A DNA stretch of 64,000 nucleotides from Sinorhizobium mexicanum (GTDB lineage: Bacteria > Pseudomonadota > Alphaproteobacteria > Rhizobiales > Rhizobiaceae). The position numbers and the translations under genes were made by a program. A model generated the notes under the pieces. That model saw only the letters and a list, made by a program, of their open reading frames with translations. It searched no databases and was not told the origin of the DNA. This document shows, one piece after another, positions 49,706 through 57,265 of the stretch. Location: assembly GCF_013488225.1 (NCBI RefSeq), contig NZ_CP041238.1, forward strand, positions 2,567,501-2,631,500, written 5' to 3'. The first letter of the stretch is position 1. The number at the start of each line of letters is the position of its first letter.

Positions 49706-50632
49706 ATGCTCGATCTCAACGATATCGCGGTCTTCGCTCGCGTCGTCGAAGCCGGCAGTTTCACCGCTGCGGCGCGACAGCTCGGCATGCCCAAGACGAC
49801 CGTCAGCCGCCGCATTGCCGCGCTCGAGCGCGAGGTCGGGGTCCGCCTGCTCCAGCGCACGACGCGCAGCCTCAACGTGACCGACGCCGGGCGTCTCTAC
49901 TACGAGCAGAGCAGCCAGGCGCTGAGGACGATAGAGGAAGCAAATCTGCGCCTCGCGGAAGCGAGGGCGGAGCCGTCAGGCACAATTCGCATTTCCGCTC
50001 CCGTCGGCTTCGGCGGCCATTTCCTGACCCGCGCCGTGGTCGACTTTCTGGCAATCTATCCGAAAACCAAGGTCGAACTGCGCCTGACCGACGACAATCT
50101 CAACCTGGTCGAGAACGGCATCGATCTCGCCTTCCGTACCGGCATCCTTGCGGACTCAACGCTGATCGCGCGCAAGCTGGGGTCCACGCACAGGCTGCTC
50201 TGCGCCAGTCCCAACTACGTCGCCCGTTCAGGGGTTCCGGACGGACCGGCAGATCTCGCCCGCCATCAGTGCGTCATCGCGGGCCTCTCGGCCGCCAGCG
50301 CCCACTGGGTGCTGGACGGGCCGCACGGCCAGGAAACGGTCACCGTGGCTGGACGCTTCGCCGCCAATGAAATGCAGGCGGTCGTGGCCGCCGCGATCGC
50401 TGGCTACGGCATCGCCCAGGTGCCGCAGGGGATCGCGGAGGCGCTTGTCAGCGAGGGGCGATTGCGCCGCGTTCTCCACGATTACACGACGCCAGCCGGC
50501 GGCCTCTATGTTCTTTACCCGAGCAGTCGGCACCTTTCGCCGCTGGTCAAGGCATTCATCGAGCTTGCAGCCGAGCAATGGAGCGCCGCCCGAGCCGGCA
50601 AGACGGACGAGGCCGCGGCCGCATCAAGCTGA
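49706..50632 (+). CDS. LysR-family transcriptional regulator
   Basis: A 308-residue protein with the HTH L-N-D-I-A-V-F-A-R-V-V-E-A-G-S-F, M-P-K-T-T-V-S-R-R-I-A-A-L-E and L-L-Q-R-T-T-R-S-L, and an effector domain from about residue 90 (G-T-I-R-I-S-A-P-V-G-F-G-G-H-F). It is not closely similar to the LysR at 46541. In the gap to the NmrA gene, the direct repeat ATAAT-TGCCT-ATAAT (about 49662-49676) may be part of its promoter or binding site. Confidence 0.92.
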   Translation: MLDLNDIAVFARVVEAGSFTAAARQLGMPKTTVSRRIAALEREVGVRLLQRTTRSLNVTDAGRLYYEQSSQALRTIEEANLRLAEARAEPSGTIRISAPVGFGGHFLTRAVVDFLAIYPKTKVELRLTDDNLNLVENGIDLAFRTGILADSTLIARKLGSTHRLLCASPNYVARSGVPDGPADLARHQCVIAGLSAASAHWVLDGPHGQETVTVAGRFAANEMQAVVAAAIAGYGIAQVPQGIAEALVSEGRLRRVLHDYTTPAGGLYVLYPSSRHLSPLVKAFIELAAEQWSAARAGKTDEAAAASS

Positions 50633-50726
50633 CAAATGAGAAAAAGTGCTCGGTTTTCCGCCCGCATCCCGCGTCTCGACCTATCGGGCCGTAGACTCTC
50701 CGCAGTCCGCCGGGCTCGTGGCGCGA

Positions 50727-51257
50727 TTATGCGGGAACGTATGTCAACCTGATCGCATCCCCGCCAATTCGATCGCTCGCCACGAGGCGCAGCCGCGGCC
50801 GCGGGCCCGCGAAATACGGCTTGCCGCGACCAAGCACGACGGGATGGAGGTACAGGCGATATTCGTCAACAAGACCAAGGTCGGTCAAACTTTGCGCTAG
50901 CTCAGGTCCCGCGACTTCAATCTCCCCATCCAGTCGAGCCTTCAGCCCGCGTATCGCCGCCTCGATGTCATCCGCGACAAGCGTGGCGTTCGGGCCGACG
51001 GACTTCAGCGAGCGCGACACGACCCATTTCGGTTGGCTCCGCCACGCCGCTGCATAGTCGCGTTCCTCCTCGTCCCACTCGGGATGGTCTTCGTCCCAAT
51101 ACCGCATCACCTCGTACATGCGGCGACCGTACACGCTGCCGGCAAGGCCGCGCACGTCGTCGATGAAATGGCGAAAGAGCGCGGGATCGGGCGCAAACTC
51201 CGTGTGGTCGACATACCCATCCAGGGACTGGTTCAAAGCGTACACTAGCTTCGCCAT
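50727..51257 (-). CDS. Dihydrofolate reductase-like (RibD C-terminal) family protein
   Basis: A 176-residue protein with M-A-K-L-V-Y-A-L-N-Q-S-L-D-G-Y-V-D, G-S-V-Y-G-R-R-M-Y-E-V-M, W-V-V-S-R-S-L, I-E-V-A-G-P-E-L-A and the end L-Y-L-H-P-V-V-L-G-R-G-K-P-Y-F. This is the RibD-C/YwjB-type group, whose physiological reductase substrates are mostly unknown; true folate reduction is unlikely. GGAGGT is eight bases before the ATG at 51257; the frame beyond is rejected. Confidence 0.88.
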   Translation of the reverse strand: MAKLVYALNQSLDGYVDHTEFAPDPALFRHFIDDVRGLAGSVYGRRMYEVMRYWDEDHPEWDEEERDYAAAWRSQPKWVVSRSLKSVGPNATLVADDIEAAIRGLKARLDGEIEVAGPELAQSLTDLGLVDEYRLYLHPVVLGRGKPYFAGPRPRLRLVASDRIGGDAIRLTYVPA

Positions 51258-51458
51258 GCTGCAGGACCTCCTCCCCAAGTTCCTCAAAAACGCTTGGGCC
51301 GATGCTATGCAGAAATGAAGTTGGCTACAACCTGGCCACCGCTTCGTTGGTGAGACCAATAACAGAGCCACTTTGCACGTCGTTCGAAAAAGGTCGCCTG
51401 CACAAGGTATGCGTGTCCACTTTTGCTCGACCGGGGCGCGCTGCCGTTGTATATAGGG

Positions 51459-51566
51459 CTACAGCGCCGCGCGTCTCGTCAGACGCACAAAGGACGCTGT
51501 AACACTTTGAAGTGCTGCATGTTTTTATCCTTAAATCGGCTACGATTTAAGGATACATGCAGCAGG
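51459..51566 (+). repeat. 100-bp double-hairpin repeat, complete
   Basis: CTACAGCGCCGCGCGTCTCG, GACGCACAAAGGACGCTGTA, AAGTGCTGCATGTTTTTATC, then AAATCGGCTACGATTTAAGG, ending CATGCAGCAGG. It lies 28 bases before the next start, so it is probably in its leader. Confidence 0.9.
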
Positions 51567-51593
51567 TGGCTCCACGTGACGGGGAGGTTCGTC

Positions 51594-51791
51594 ATGGCCT
51601 TAGAGGAAGAGAAGTCCAACCTGTTTTTCGGCAAGGTCGGCGGATTGATTTTCGTCGTAATCGGTTTCCTCCTGGCGGCGTCCGGCTACCGCTACGGGGC
51701 GGCAGGATATATGATTGCAGGCGTCGTTTTCATCGCGATCGGGATCATGCTGCTGATGGGCAAGGTCCTCCGTCGCAATCAACACAAGTAG
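51594..51791 (+). CDS. Small two-span membrane protein
   Basis: A 65-residue product: a charged N-tail M-A-L-E-E-E-K-S-N-L, helix 1 G-G-L-I-F-V-V-I-G-F-L-L-A-A-S-G, a Y-R-Y-G turn, helix 2 Y-M-I-A-G-V-V-F-I-A-I-G-I-M-L-L-M and a basic end R-R-N-Q-H-K. GGGGAGG is seven bases before the ATG. It sits between two palindromic repeats in opposite orientation. Function unknown. Confidence 0.7.
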   Translation: MALEEEKSNLFFGKVGGLIFVVIGFLLAASGYRYGAAGYMIAGVVFIAIGIMLLMGKVLRRNQHK

Positions 51792-51793
51792 AT

Positions 51794-51905
51794 CTACAGC
51801 GCGGCCTTTCATTTTCCTTGGATCGCAGCGATCTAAGGAAAGACCATGCAGCAATTCAAAATGTTACAGCGCCCTATGCGCGTCTGATAAAGACGCGGGC
51901 GCTGT
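51794..51905 (-). repeat. 100-bp double-hairpin repeat, inverted and shortened
   Basis: CTACAGCGCGGCCTTTCATT leads into TCCTTGGATCGCAGCGATCTAAGGA, CATGCAGCAATTCAAAATG, and TACAGCGCCCTATGCGCGTC. It starts two bases after the membrane-protein stop. Confidence 0.82.
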
Positions 51906-52009
51906 TGGCGGCTGCTTCTTCGCCCTCGTCCCTGTGACAAGCAGGAGTGAGGTGGAGGAGAAGCCTTGCCGTACCGCCACCGAAGGAAGCATGCAGGAGG
52001 GAGAACGGC

Positions 52010-53473
52010 ATGTTTGACTGCTCGGCAGCAACGACGGCGACACCCGGCCACATTGGATGCCTCTGCCACGGGCCCGAAATCCGATACATCGCCGAGCGCG
52101 TCAAACTTCGGTTTTCCCGCCGCGACTTCATGACGGGAATAGCCGCAGCGGCGACCGGCGTCGGCCTCGGAACCACCGCTTCGGCGCAACTGCAGCCGCC
52201 TCCCCCGGCAACGGCTCGGCCAATCCTCTTCACCAACATCCGCCTCTTCGATGGCACCTCTCCGACCCTTCGCGAGGGTGCGCGCGTGCTCGTCGAAGGC
52301 AACCGGATCAAATCGGTCGAGGATGGCGGGGCGGAGGCACCCGAGGAAGCGATGACGATCGACGGCGCCGGCGGGGTATTGATGCCGGGGCTGATCGACG
52401 CCCACACACATTTGACCTTCTCGTCCGTTCCCCTGGCGGTGGCGCTGACCGCCGATCCCAATTATCTGGCGTTGCGCTCGGCCCGGACTGCCGGCGATTA
52501 CCTGATGCAGGGGTTCACCTCCGCGCGCGATGCCGGTGGACCCGTATTTGCGCTGCAGCGGGCGATCGACGATGGCACGATCGTCGGTCCCCGCATCTGG
52601 CCGGCCGGGGCGATGATCTCGCAGACGTCCGGCCACGGAGACTTTCGCACGCGCCACGATCTGCCCCGCCAGGACGGCGACCAGCTGCATTTTTCCGAAC
52701 GCAGCGGAGCGGCCGCGATCGCCGATGGCGTCGACGAGGTGCTGCGGCGAACGCGCGAGCAACTTTTCCTCGGCGCCAGCCACATCAAGGTGATGGCGGG
52801 CGGCGGCGTCACCTCAGACCATGATCCGCTCGACTCCTCCCAATATACCGAAGCCGAGCTCCGCGCCGCGGTCGATGCGGCGGCGGGTTGGAACACTTAC
52901 GTCACCGTGCACGCCTATACGCCAAAGGCGATCCGGCTGGCGATCGCGGCGGGCGTCAGATGCATCGAGCACGGGCACCTCGCCGACGAGGACACCGCGA
53001 GACTGATGGCGGAAAAAGGCATATGGTGGAGCCTTCAGCCGTTTCTGGATGACGAGGACGCCGCGCCATTTCCGGAGGGGTCGCCGCAACGCTTTTCCCA
53101 GATGCAGGTCATCAGCGGCACGGACACCGCTTACGAGCTGGCGAAGAAGCACGGGATCAGGACGGCATTCGGGACCGACACGCTGTTTTCGGAAAGGATC
53201 GCCGCCCGCCAGGGAGCGCAGCTCGCCAAGCTCACCCGGTGGCATGCGCCGGCGGCGGTGCTGAGGATGGCAACCGCGGACAATGCCGAACTGCTTGCCC
53301 TCTCCGGGCCGCGCAGCCCCTATACCGGCAAGCTCGGCGTCATCGAAGCGGACGCGCTGGCCGATTTGCTGGTGGTTGGCGGAGACCCGCTGGCGGACAT
53401 GTCGCTGATCGCCGACCGGAACAATCTGAAGCTCATCATGAAGGACGGACAGATCTACAAGAATACGCTTTGA
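52010..53473 (+). CDS. Tat-exported amidohydrolase-superfamily metalloenzyme
   Basis: A 487-residue protein. The Tat motif F-S-R-R-D-F-M-T-G is at about residues 35-43, unusually far from the start because of a 30-residue leader (M-F-D-C-S-A-A-T), and is followed by a hydrophobic stretch and A-S-A-Q. The TIM-barrel amidohydrolase shows the metal motif G-L-I-D-A-H-T-H-L, the lysine segment H-I-K-V-M-A-G-G-G-V, H-A-Y-T-P-K-A-I, E-H-G-H-L and F-G-T-D-T. It resembles imidazolonepropionase- and prolidase-like hydrolases of peptides or cyclic amides. The ATG at 52010 follows GGAGGGAGAACGGC. It is first of a run of exported proteins. Confidence 0.88.
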   Translation: MFDCSAATTATPGHIGCLCHGPEIRYIAERVKLRFSRRDFMTGIAAAATGVGLGTTASAQLQPPPPATARPILFTNIRLFDGTSPTLREGARVLVEGNRIKSVEDGGAEAPEEAMTIDGAGGVLMPGLIDAHTHLTFSSVPLAVALTADPNYLALRSARTAGDYLMQGFTSARDAGGPVFALQRAIDDGTIVGPRIWPAGAMISQTSGHGDFRTRHDLPRQDGDQLHFSERSGAAAIADGVDEVLRRTREQLFLGASHIKVMAGGGVTSDHDPLDSSQYTEAELRAAVDAAAGWNTYVTVHAYTPKAIRLAIAAGVRCIEHGHLADEDTARLMAEKGIWWSLQPFLDDEDAAPFPEGSPQRFSQMQVISGTDTAYELAKKHGIRTAFGTDTLFSERIAARQGAQLAKLTRWHAPAAVLRMATADNAELLALSGPRSPYTGKLGVIEADALADLLVVGGDPLADMSLIADRNNLKLIMKDGQIYKNTL

Positions 53474-53610
53474 TCGATCTCCTTCCCCCTCGGCGATGAT
53501 GCTTCCCGTCTCAGTTTCCAGAGCTGTAATTCAGACGACATACAATGTTTGGTAGTATCGAATAGCGCGTGCTAACCTCGAAAATGCCATGAGGGAAATA
53601 GGAGGCGATT

Positions 53611-55047
53611 ATGGAATTGACACGCCGTGCCGTCGCATTGGGGGGATCCGGTTTGCTCGCCAGTGCCGCATTTTCACCCGCGAATGCCTTGGAGTCCCCG
53701 CTCATCGACCCCGTCGAGGCGGCCGATGAGTTCTGGCTGGCCGTCGACGCCTACATCTACGGCTACCCGCTCGTAACGACGGAAATGACCCGCCGGGTCA
53801 TCACCAATGTCGAAAAGCCCGAGGGCAGCAAGGGCCCGATGGGCCACATCATCAAGCTTCGCGAATACCCGAATGCGTCCTTCAAGGACGTTACGGCGCC
53901 GAACGCCGACACCCTCTATACGACCGCGTTCATCGACGTGGCGAAGGAGCCATGGGTGCTGTCGATCCCGGATATGAAGGATCGCTACTTCCTGTTTCCG
54001 ATGCTCGATGGGTGGACAACGGTGTTTCAGGTGCCGGGAAAACGAACGACCGGCGACGGCGCGCAATCCTACGCGATCACGGGCCCCGGCTGGCAGGGCG
54101 ATATTCCCGATGGTGTCACCGAGTACAAGTCGCCGACGGGCATCGTCTGGATTCTCGGCCGGATCTATTGCGACGGCACGGCGGAAGATTACAAGGCCGT
54201 CCATGAATTGCAGGATCAGTGCAAGCTGGTGCCGCTCAGCGCCTACGGCAAGGACTGGACCCCACCGCCTGCCAAGGTCGATCCGAGCATCGACATGAAG
54301 ACCGCAGTGCGCGAGCAGGTCAACCGCATGGATGCGATCGAATATTTCACCCTGCTGAGCGAACTCTTGAAAACCAATCCGCCGACAGCCGCGGATGCGG
54401 ACATGGTGGCGAAATTCGCACAAATCGGCATCGTCCCGGGCCAGGACTTCGACAAAAGCAAGCTGGACGCTGCCTTCATCAAGCGGATTCCCGAGATCGC
54501 CTTCCACCGCATCATGCTGCATTTCAAGTTCAGCGACGGGGACGTCAAGGACATCAACGGCTGGGGTTACACCACCAGGACCGGCATCTACGGTGACAAT
54601 TACCTCCAGCGGGCCCTCGTAACGGCCATAGGGCTCGGGGCCAACCGCCCGCAGGACGCCGTCTATCCGACCTCGCTGAAATCGAAGGACGGCCTTTTTT
54701 CTCGTGCCTATCACGGGACGAACAAGTACGTGCTGACCTTCCCCAAGGGACACCTGCCGCCCGTCCGGGGCTTTTGGTCGATCACGATGTACAACGACAA
54801 GTACTTCTTCGTCGACAACCCGATCAACCGCTACTCGATCAGCGCAAGGCAGGATCTCAAGGTGAATGCGGACGGGTCGACGGATATCTACATCCAGAAC
54901 GAATCCCCCGGTGCAGACAAGGAGGCCAACTGGCTGCCGGCGCCAAAGGAAAAGTTCATCCTGATGATGCGGCTCTACTGGCCCGACGACAGCCCGCCGT
55001 CCATTCTGGATGGTTCGTGGGTCATCCCGCCGGTCAGGAAGGCGTGA
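53611..55047 (+). CDS. Exported DUF1254/DUF1214 protein
   Basis: A 478-residue protein with signal M-E-L-T-R-R-A-V-A-L-G-G-S-G-L-L-A-S-A-A (twin Arg). DUF1254: Y-I-Y-G-Y-P-L-V-T-T-E-M-T and P-N-A-D-T-L-Y-T-T-A-F-I-D. DUF1214 at the end: G-F-W-S-I-T-M-Y-N-D-K-Y-F-F, N-R-Y-S-I and Y-I-Q-N-E-S-P-G, W-L-P-A-P. The pair is common in soil bacteria and associated with xenobiotic or lipid stress, but function is not established. GGAGG is seven bases before the ATG. It follows the amidohydrolase by 137 bases. Confidence 0.9.
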   Translation: MELTRRAVALGGSGLLASAAFSPANALESPLIDPVEAADEFWLAVDAYIYGYPLVTTEMTRRVITNVEKPEGSKGPMGHIIKLREYPNASFKDVTAPNADTLYTTAFIDVAKEPWVLSIPDMKDRYFLFPMLDGWTTVFQVPGKRTTGDGAQSYAITGPGWQGDIPDGVTEYKSPTGIVWILGRIYCDGTAEDYKAVHELQDQCKLVPLSAYGKDWTPPPAKVDPSIDMKTAVREQVNRMDAIEYFTLLSELLKTNPPTAADADMVAKFAQIGIVPGQDFDKSKLDAAFIKRIPEIAFHRIMLHFKFSDGDVKDINGWGYTTRTGIYGDNYLQRALVTAIGLGANRPQDAVYPTSLKSKDGLFSRAYHGTNKYVLTFPKGHLPPVRGFWSITMYNDKYFFVDNPINRYSISARQDLKVNADGSTDIYIQNESPGADKEANWLPAPKEKFILMMRLYWPDDSPPSILDGSWVIPPVRKA

Positions 55048-55381
55048 TAGCATCTCGTATCGGATACGGTACCGGGCGCGAGGACACCCTCTCGCGTCCG
55101 CTTCTGATTGCAATCCAGCGTCCATGGGGGCGAGCCGACGCGCCTTGGCGGCAATTCGGGCTGCAGACGCGATAAAGCGTCAACCACGCCGGCCGCCTCG
55201 ATGGCGGCGACGTGGAGCCGAGGCGGCGGCTGCTTTCAGCCATTGGCTTTCTCCGAAGTTCGCTCGGATCACCGAGAAGCGCTTGCCCAGGTGTGGTCCG
55301 CGGACCTAATCTGAACGCCTCGCGGGCCTGCCCCAGCGCGCAGCCGAGGCACAAGGGCCTGGCAATAGAGGGAGGTCTATC
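55048..55381. other. Intergenic region, no gene seen
   Basis: About 330 bases with only short direct repeats (GATACGGTACC type near 55060) and GC-rich hairpins. No repeat family or promoter is confidently recognised. Confidence 0.35.
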
Positions 55382-55852
55382 ATGAAGATCGCATCGATAA
55401 TCGCAGTGGGCTGGATTGGACTCTGCGGAGCCGCCTCCTTTGCCTCGGCGGGGGATGAGCACACAATGGTCGCTCCCGATGATATCAAGTGGGGTCCGGC
55501 CCCCAAGATCCTTCCTGCCGGAGCACAAGCGGCGGTCTTGTTCGGCGATCCCACCAAGCAGGGTTTGTTTGCCCTCAGGCTTAAGGTGCCGCCCGGGTAT
55601 GCGGTTCCGCCGCACACCCATCCTGCGGATGAGGTGGTCACTGTCATATCAGGGACTTTCAATCTTGGGATGGGCGAAACCGCGGACAAGGGTTCCGCCC
55701 ACGCGCTGCCTGCGGGCAGTTTCTTCGCGCTGCCGCCCGGCACCGCGCATTTCGCCTACTTCGACGAGGAAACGGTAATCCAGATCACCACCAATGGCCC
55801 ATGGGGGCTCAACTATGTCAATCCGGCCGACGATCCACAAAAGTCGCAATAG
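55382..55852 (+). CDS. Exported cupin protein
   Basis: A 156-residue single-domain cupin with signal peptide I-I-A-V-G-W-I-G-L-C-G-A-A-S-F-A-S-A-G. The metal motif begins P-P-H-T-H-P-A-D-E-V-V-T-V-I-S-G (two His and Glu), and motif 2 is L-P-P-G-T-A-H-F-A with the third His. The four ligands are intact. Such periplasmic cupins can be dioxygenases, isomerases or ligand binders. GAGGGAGG precedes the ATG. It is third in the run of exported enzymes. Confidence 0.9.
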   Translation: MKIASIIAVGWIGLCGAASFASAGDEHTMVAPDDIKWGPAPKILPAGAQAAVLFGDPTKQGLFALRLKVPPGYAVPPHTHPADEVVTVISGTFNLGMGETADKGSAHALPAGSFFALPPGTAHFAYFDEETVIQITTNGPWGLNYVNPADDPQKSQ

Positions 55853-55877
55853 CCAGCCGCAGACTTGTAGACCAACT

Positions 55878-55921
55878 ACAGCGCCGCGCGTCTTCTCTAC
55901 GATTAGGCGACATGCAGTAGC
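55878..55921 (+). repeat. 100-bp-type repeat with internal deletion
   Basis: ACAGCGCCGCGCGTCTTCTC joins directly to CTACGATTAGGCGACATGCAG, so the middle 60 bases are lost while both ends remain. Confidence 0.78.
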
Positions 55922-56101
55922 CCCACCGCCAGCGCGGCGGGGCTTTCGCCTCCCACCAAATGCGGTCTGGTCCACACTGCATGAGCCGTTGCATCACGCG
56001 TACCGTCGTACTCCTGATGCCGGCCATTTTCCTCAATCTGTTTGATCGAGAGCATATTCAAGTGAGATCTTCGCTGATAGACAGGTGATCGATCGGAGCA
56101 A

Positions 56102-56533
56102 ATGATGCTGAAGCAGTTGCGCAGTGGAAAGAGCATATGGGTGGCGCTTGTCGCCGCCTGCCTGCTCGTCCTAGAGGCTGCGAGCGGAGTTGCGGCCAGC
56201 GCCGCACCGGTTGTGCTGGATAGCTTCGGAAACCCGCTTTGCATCTCGGACGCGGACCACGGACACCACGGCCAACACGAGCAGGCGCCAGCGAGCGATC
56301 ACTCGGGAAAGCAGGACTGCTGCACGCTGGCTTGCGGGATGTTTGCGCATCCGGCAATTCCGGGGAGACAGCTTTACGTTTTTGACGCGCAGTATGCGAC
56401 ACCCGTCGATCTCCCTGCGAAAAGGGACGGTCCCGGCCTTCGCCAATGGCTGAACGAGTTTCAAGGAAGCCCACGGGCGCCTCCTCACCAGATGCGAAAC
56501 CATCTGCATCACGCTGATTTCGCGAACGTTTAG
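56102..56533 (+). CDS. Exported DUF2946-like protein (copper-linked)
   Basis: A 143-residue protein with signal peptide W-V-A-L-V-A-A-C-L-L-V-L-E-A-A-S-G-V-A. It has G-N-P-L-C-I-S, a His-rich patch D-H-G-H-H-G-Q-H-E and the C-C-T-L-A-C-G-M-F cysteine motif, then P-R-A-P-P near the end. These are typical of DUF2946 proteins found with copper uptake or resistance genes; the His and Cys clusters suggest periplasmic copper binding. GGAGCAA precedes two adjacent ATGs (56102, 56105). It is followed 134 bases later by YcnI. Confidence 0.8.
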   Translation: MMLKQLRSGKSIWVALVAACLLVLEAASGVAASAAPVVLDSFGNPLCISDADHGHHGQHEQAPASDHSGKQDCCTLACGMFAHPAIPGRQLYVFDAQYATPVDLPAKRDGPGLRQWLNEFQGSPRAPPHQMRNHLHHADFANV

Positions 56534-56667
56534 TCGCTCAGCGCATCCAATCCAATATGAGCCGACCCACAGCGCCTGACATTCGCAGGCGGAAGACCCT
56601 CGGCATCAGGCCCTCGTGCCGCTAAAATCACCGCCGCGCTGAAGCGCCGGCGACATGGAGAAGAAAT

Positions 56668-57198
56668 ATGTTCAAGACGTTCATCACGACCGCAGCCATC
56701 CTGGCGCTTGGAACCGGCGCCGCGCTGGCGCATGTCAGCCTGCAGGTCAAGGAAGCGCCCGTCGGCTCGACCTTCAAGGCGATCCTGCAGGTGCCGCACG
56801 GTTGCGAGGGCAAGCCGACGACAGCCATCCGGGTGCAGATCCCGGAAGGCGTCATTGCGGTCAAGCCGCAGCCGAAGGCCGGCTGGACCATCGAGAAGGT
56901 CAAGGGCGCCTATACCAAGTCCTATGACTACTACGGCACGCCGACCAGCGAAGGCGTGAAGGAACTGATCTGGAGCGGCGGAAGCCTCGCCGACGACGAG
57001 TATGACGAATTCGCGTTGCGCGTCTTCCTGACCCCTGACCTCAAGGCCGGCGAAACGCTGTATTTCCCGGTCGTGCAGGAGTGCCCCGATGGCCTTGCCG
57101 AACGCTGGATCGAGATTCCGGCTGCCGGCCAGACTTCCGACGATCTCGAATTGCCGGCGCCGGGTCTGAAACTGCTCAAAAAAGCCTCTGGACATTGA
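56668..57198 (+). CDS. ycnI: YcnI-like copper-binding protein (DUF1775)
   Basis: A 176-residue exported protein. The signal peptide ends at A-A-L-A and the mature N-terminus is H-V-S-L, giving the N-terminal His that ligates copper in the family. The family segments V-P-H-G-C-E-G-K-P-T-T-A-I-R-V-Q-I-P-E-G-V and P-K-A-G-W-T-I-E-K-V-K-G follow, with conserved W-S-G-G-S-L. GGAGAA is five bases before the ATG. It probably delivers or holds copper for the CopC-CopD protein encoded next. Confidence 0.92.
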   Translation: MFKTFITTAAILALGTGAALAHVSLQVKEAPVGSTFKAILQVPHGCEGKPTTAIRVQIPEGVIAVKPQPKAGWTIEKVKGAYTKSYDYYGTPTSEGVKELIWSGGSLADDEYDEFALRVFLTPDLKAGETLYFPVVQECPDGLAERWIEIPAAGQTSDDLELPAPGLKLLKKASGH

Positions 57199-57220
57199 GT
57201 TCGCAATATTGAGCAAATGA

Positions 57221-57247
57221 GCCGGCGCTTCGGCGCCGGCTTCCTTT
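57221..57247 (+). terminator. UUCG-capped perfect hairpin between ycnI and copCD
   Basis: GCCGGCGC-TTCG-GCGCCGGC is an 8-bp GC stem with the extra-stable UUCG loop, followed by TTCCTTT. It fits a rho-independent terminator or attenuator, though the T-run is poor. It lies 22 bases after the ycnI stop and before the next gene, so read-through could set the ratio of the two proteins. Confidence 0.7.
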
Positions 57248-57265
57248 CGATGTCAGGATCTTCCG

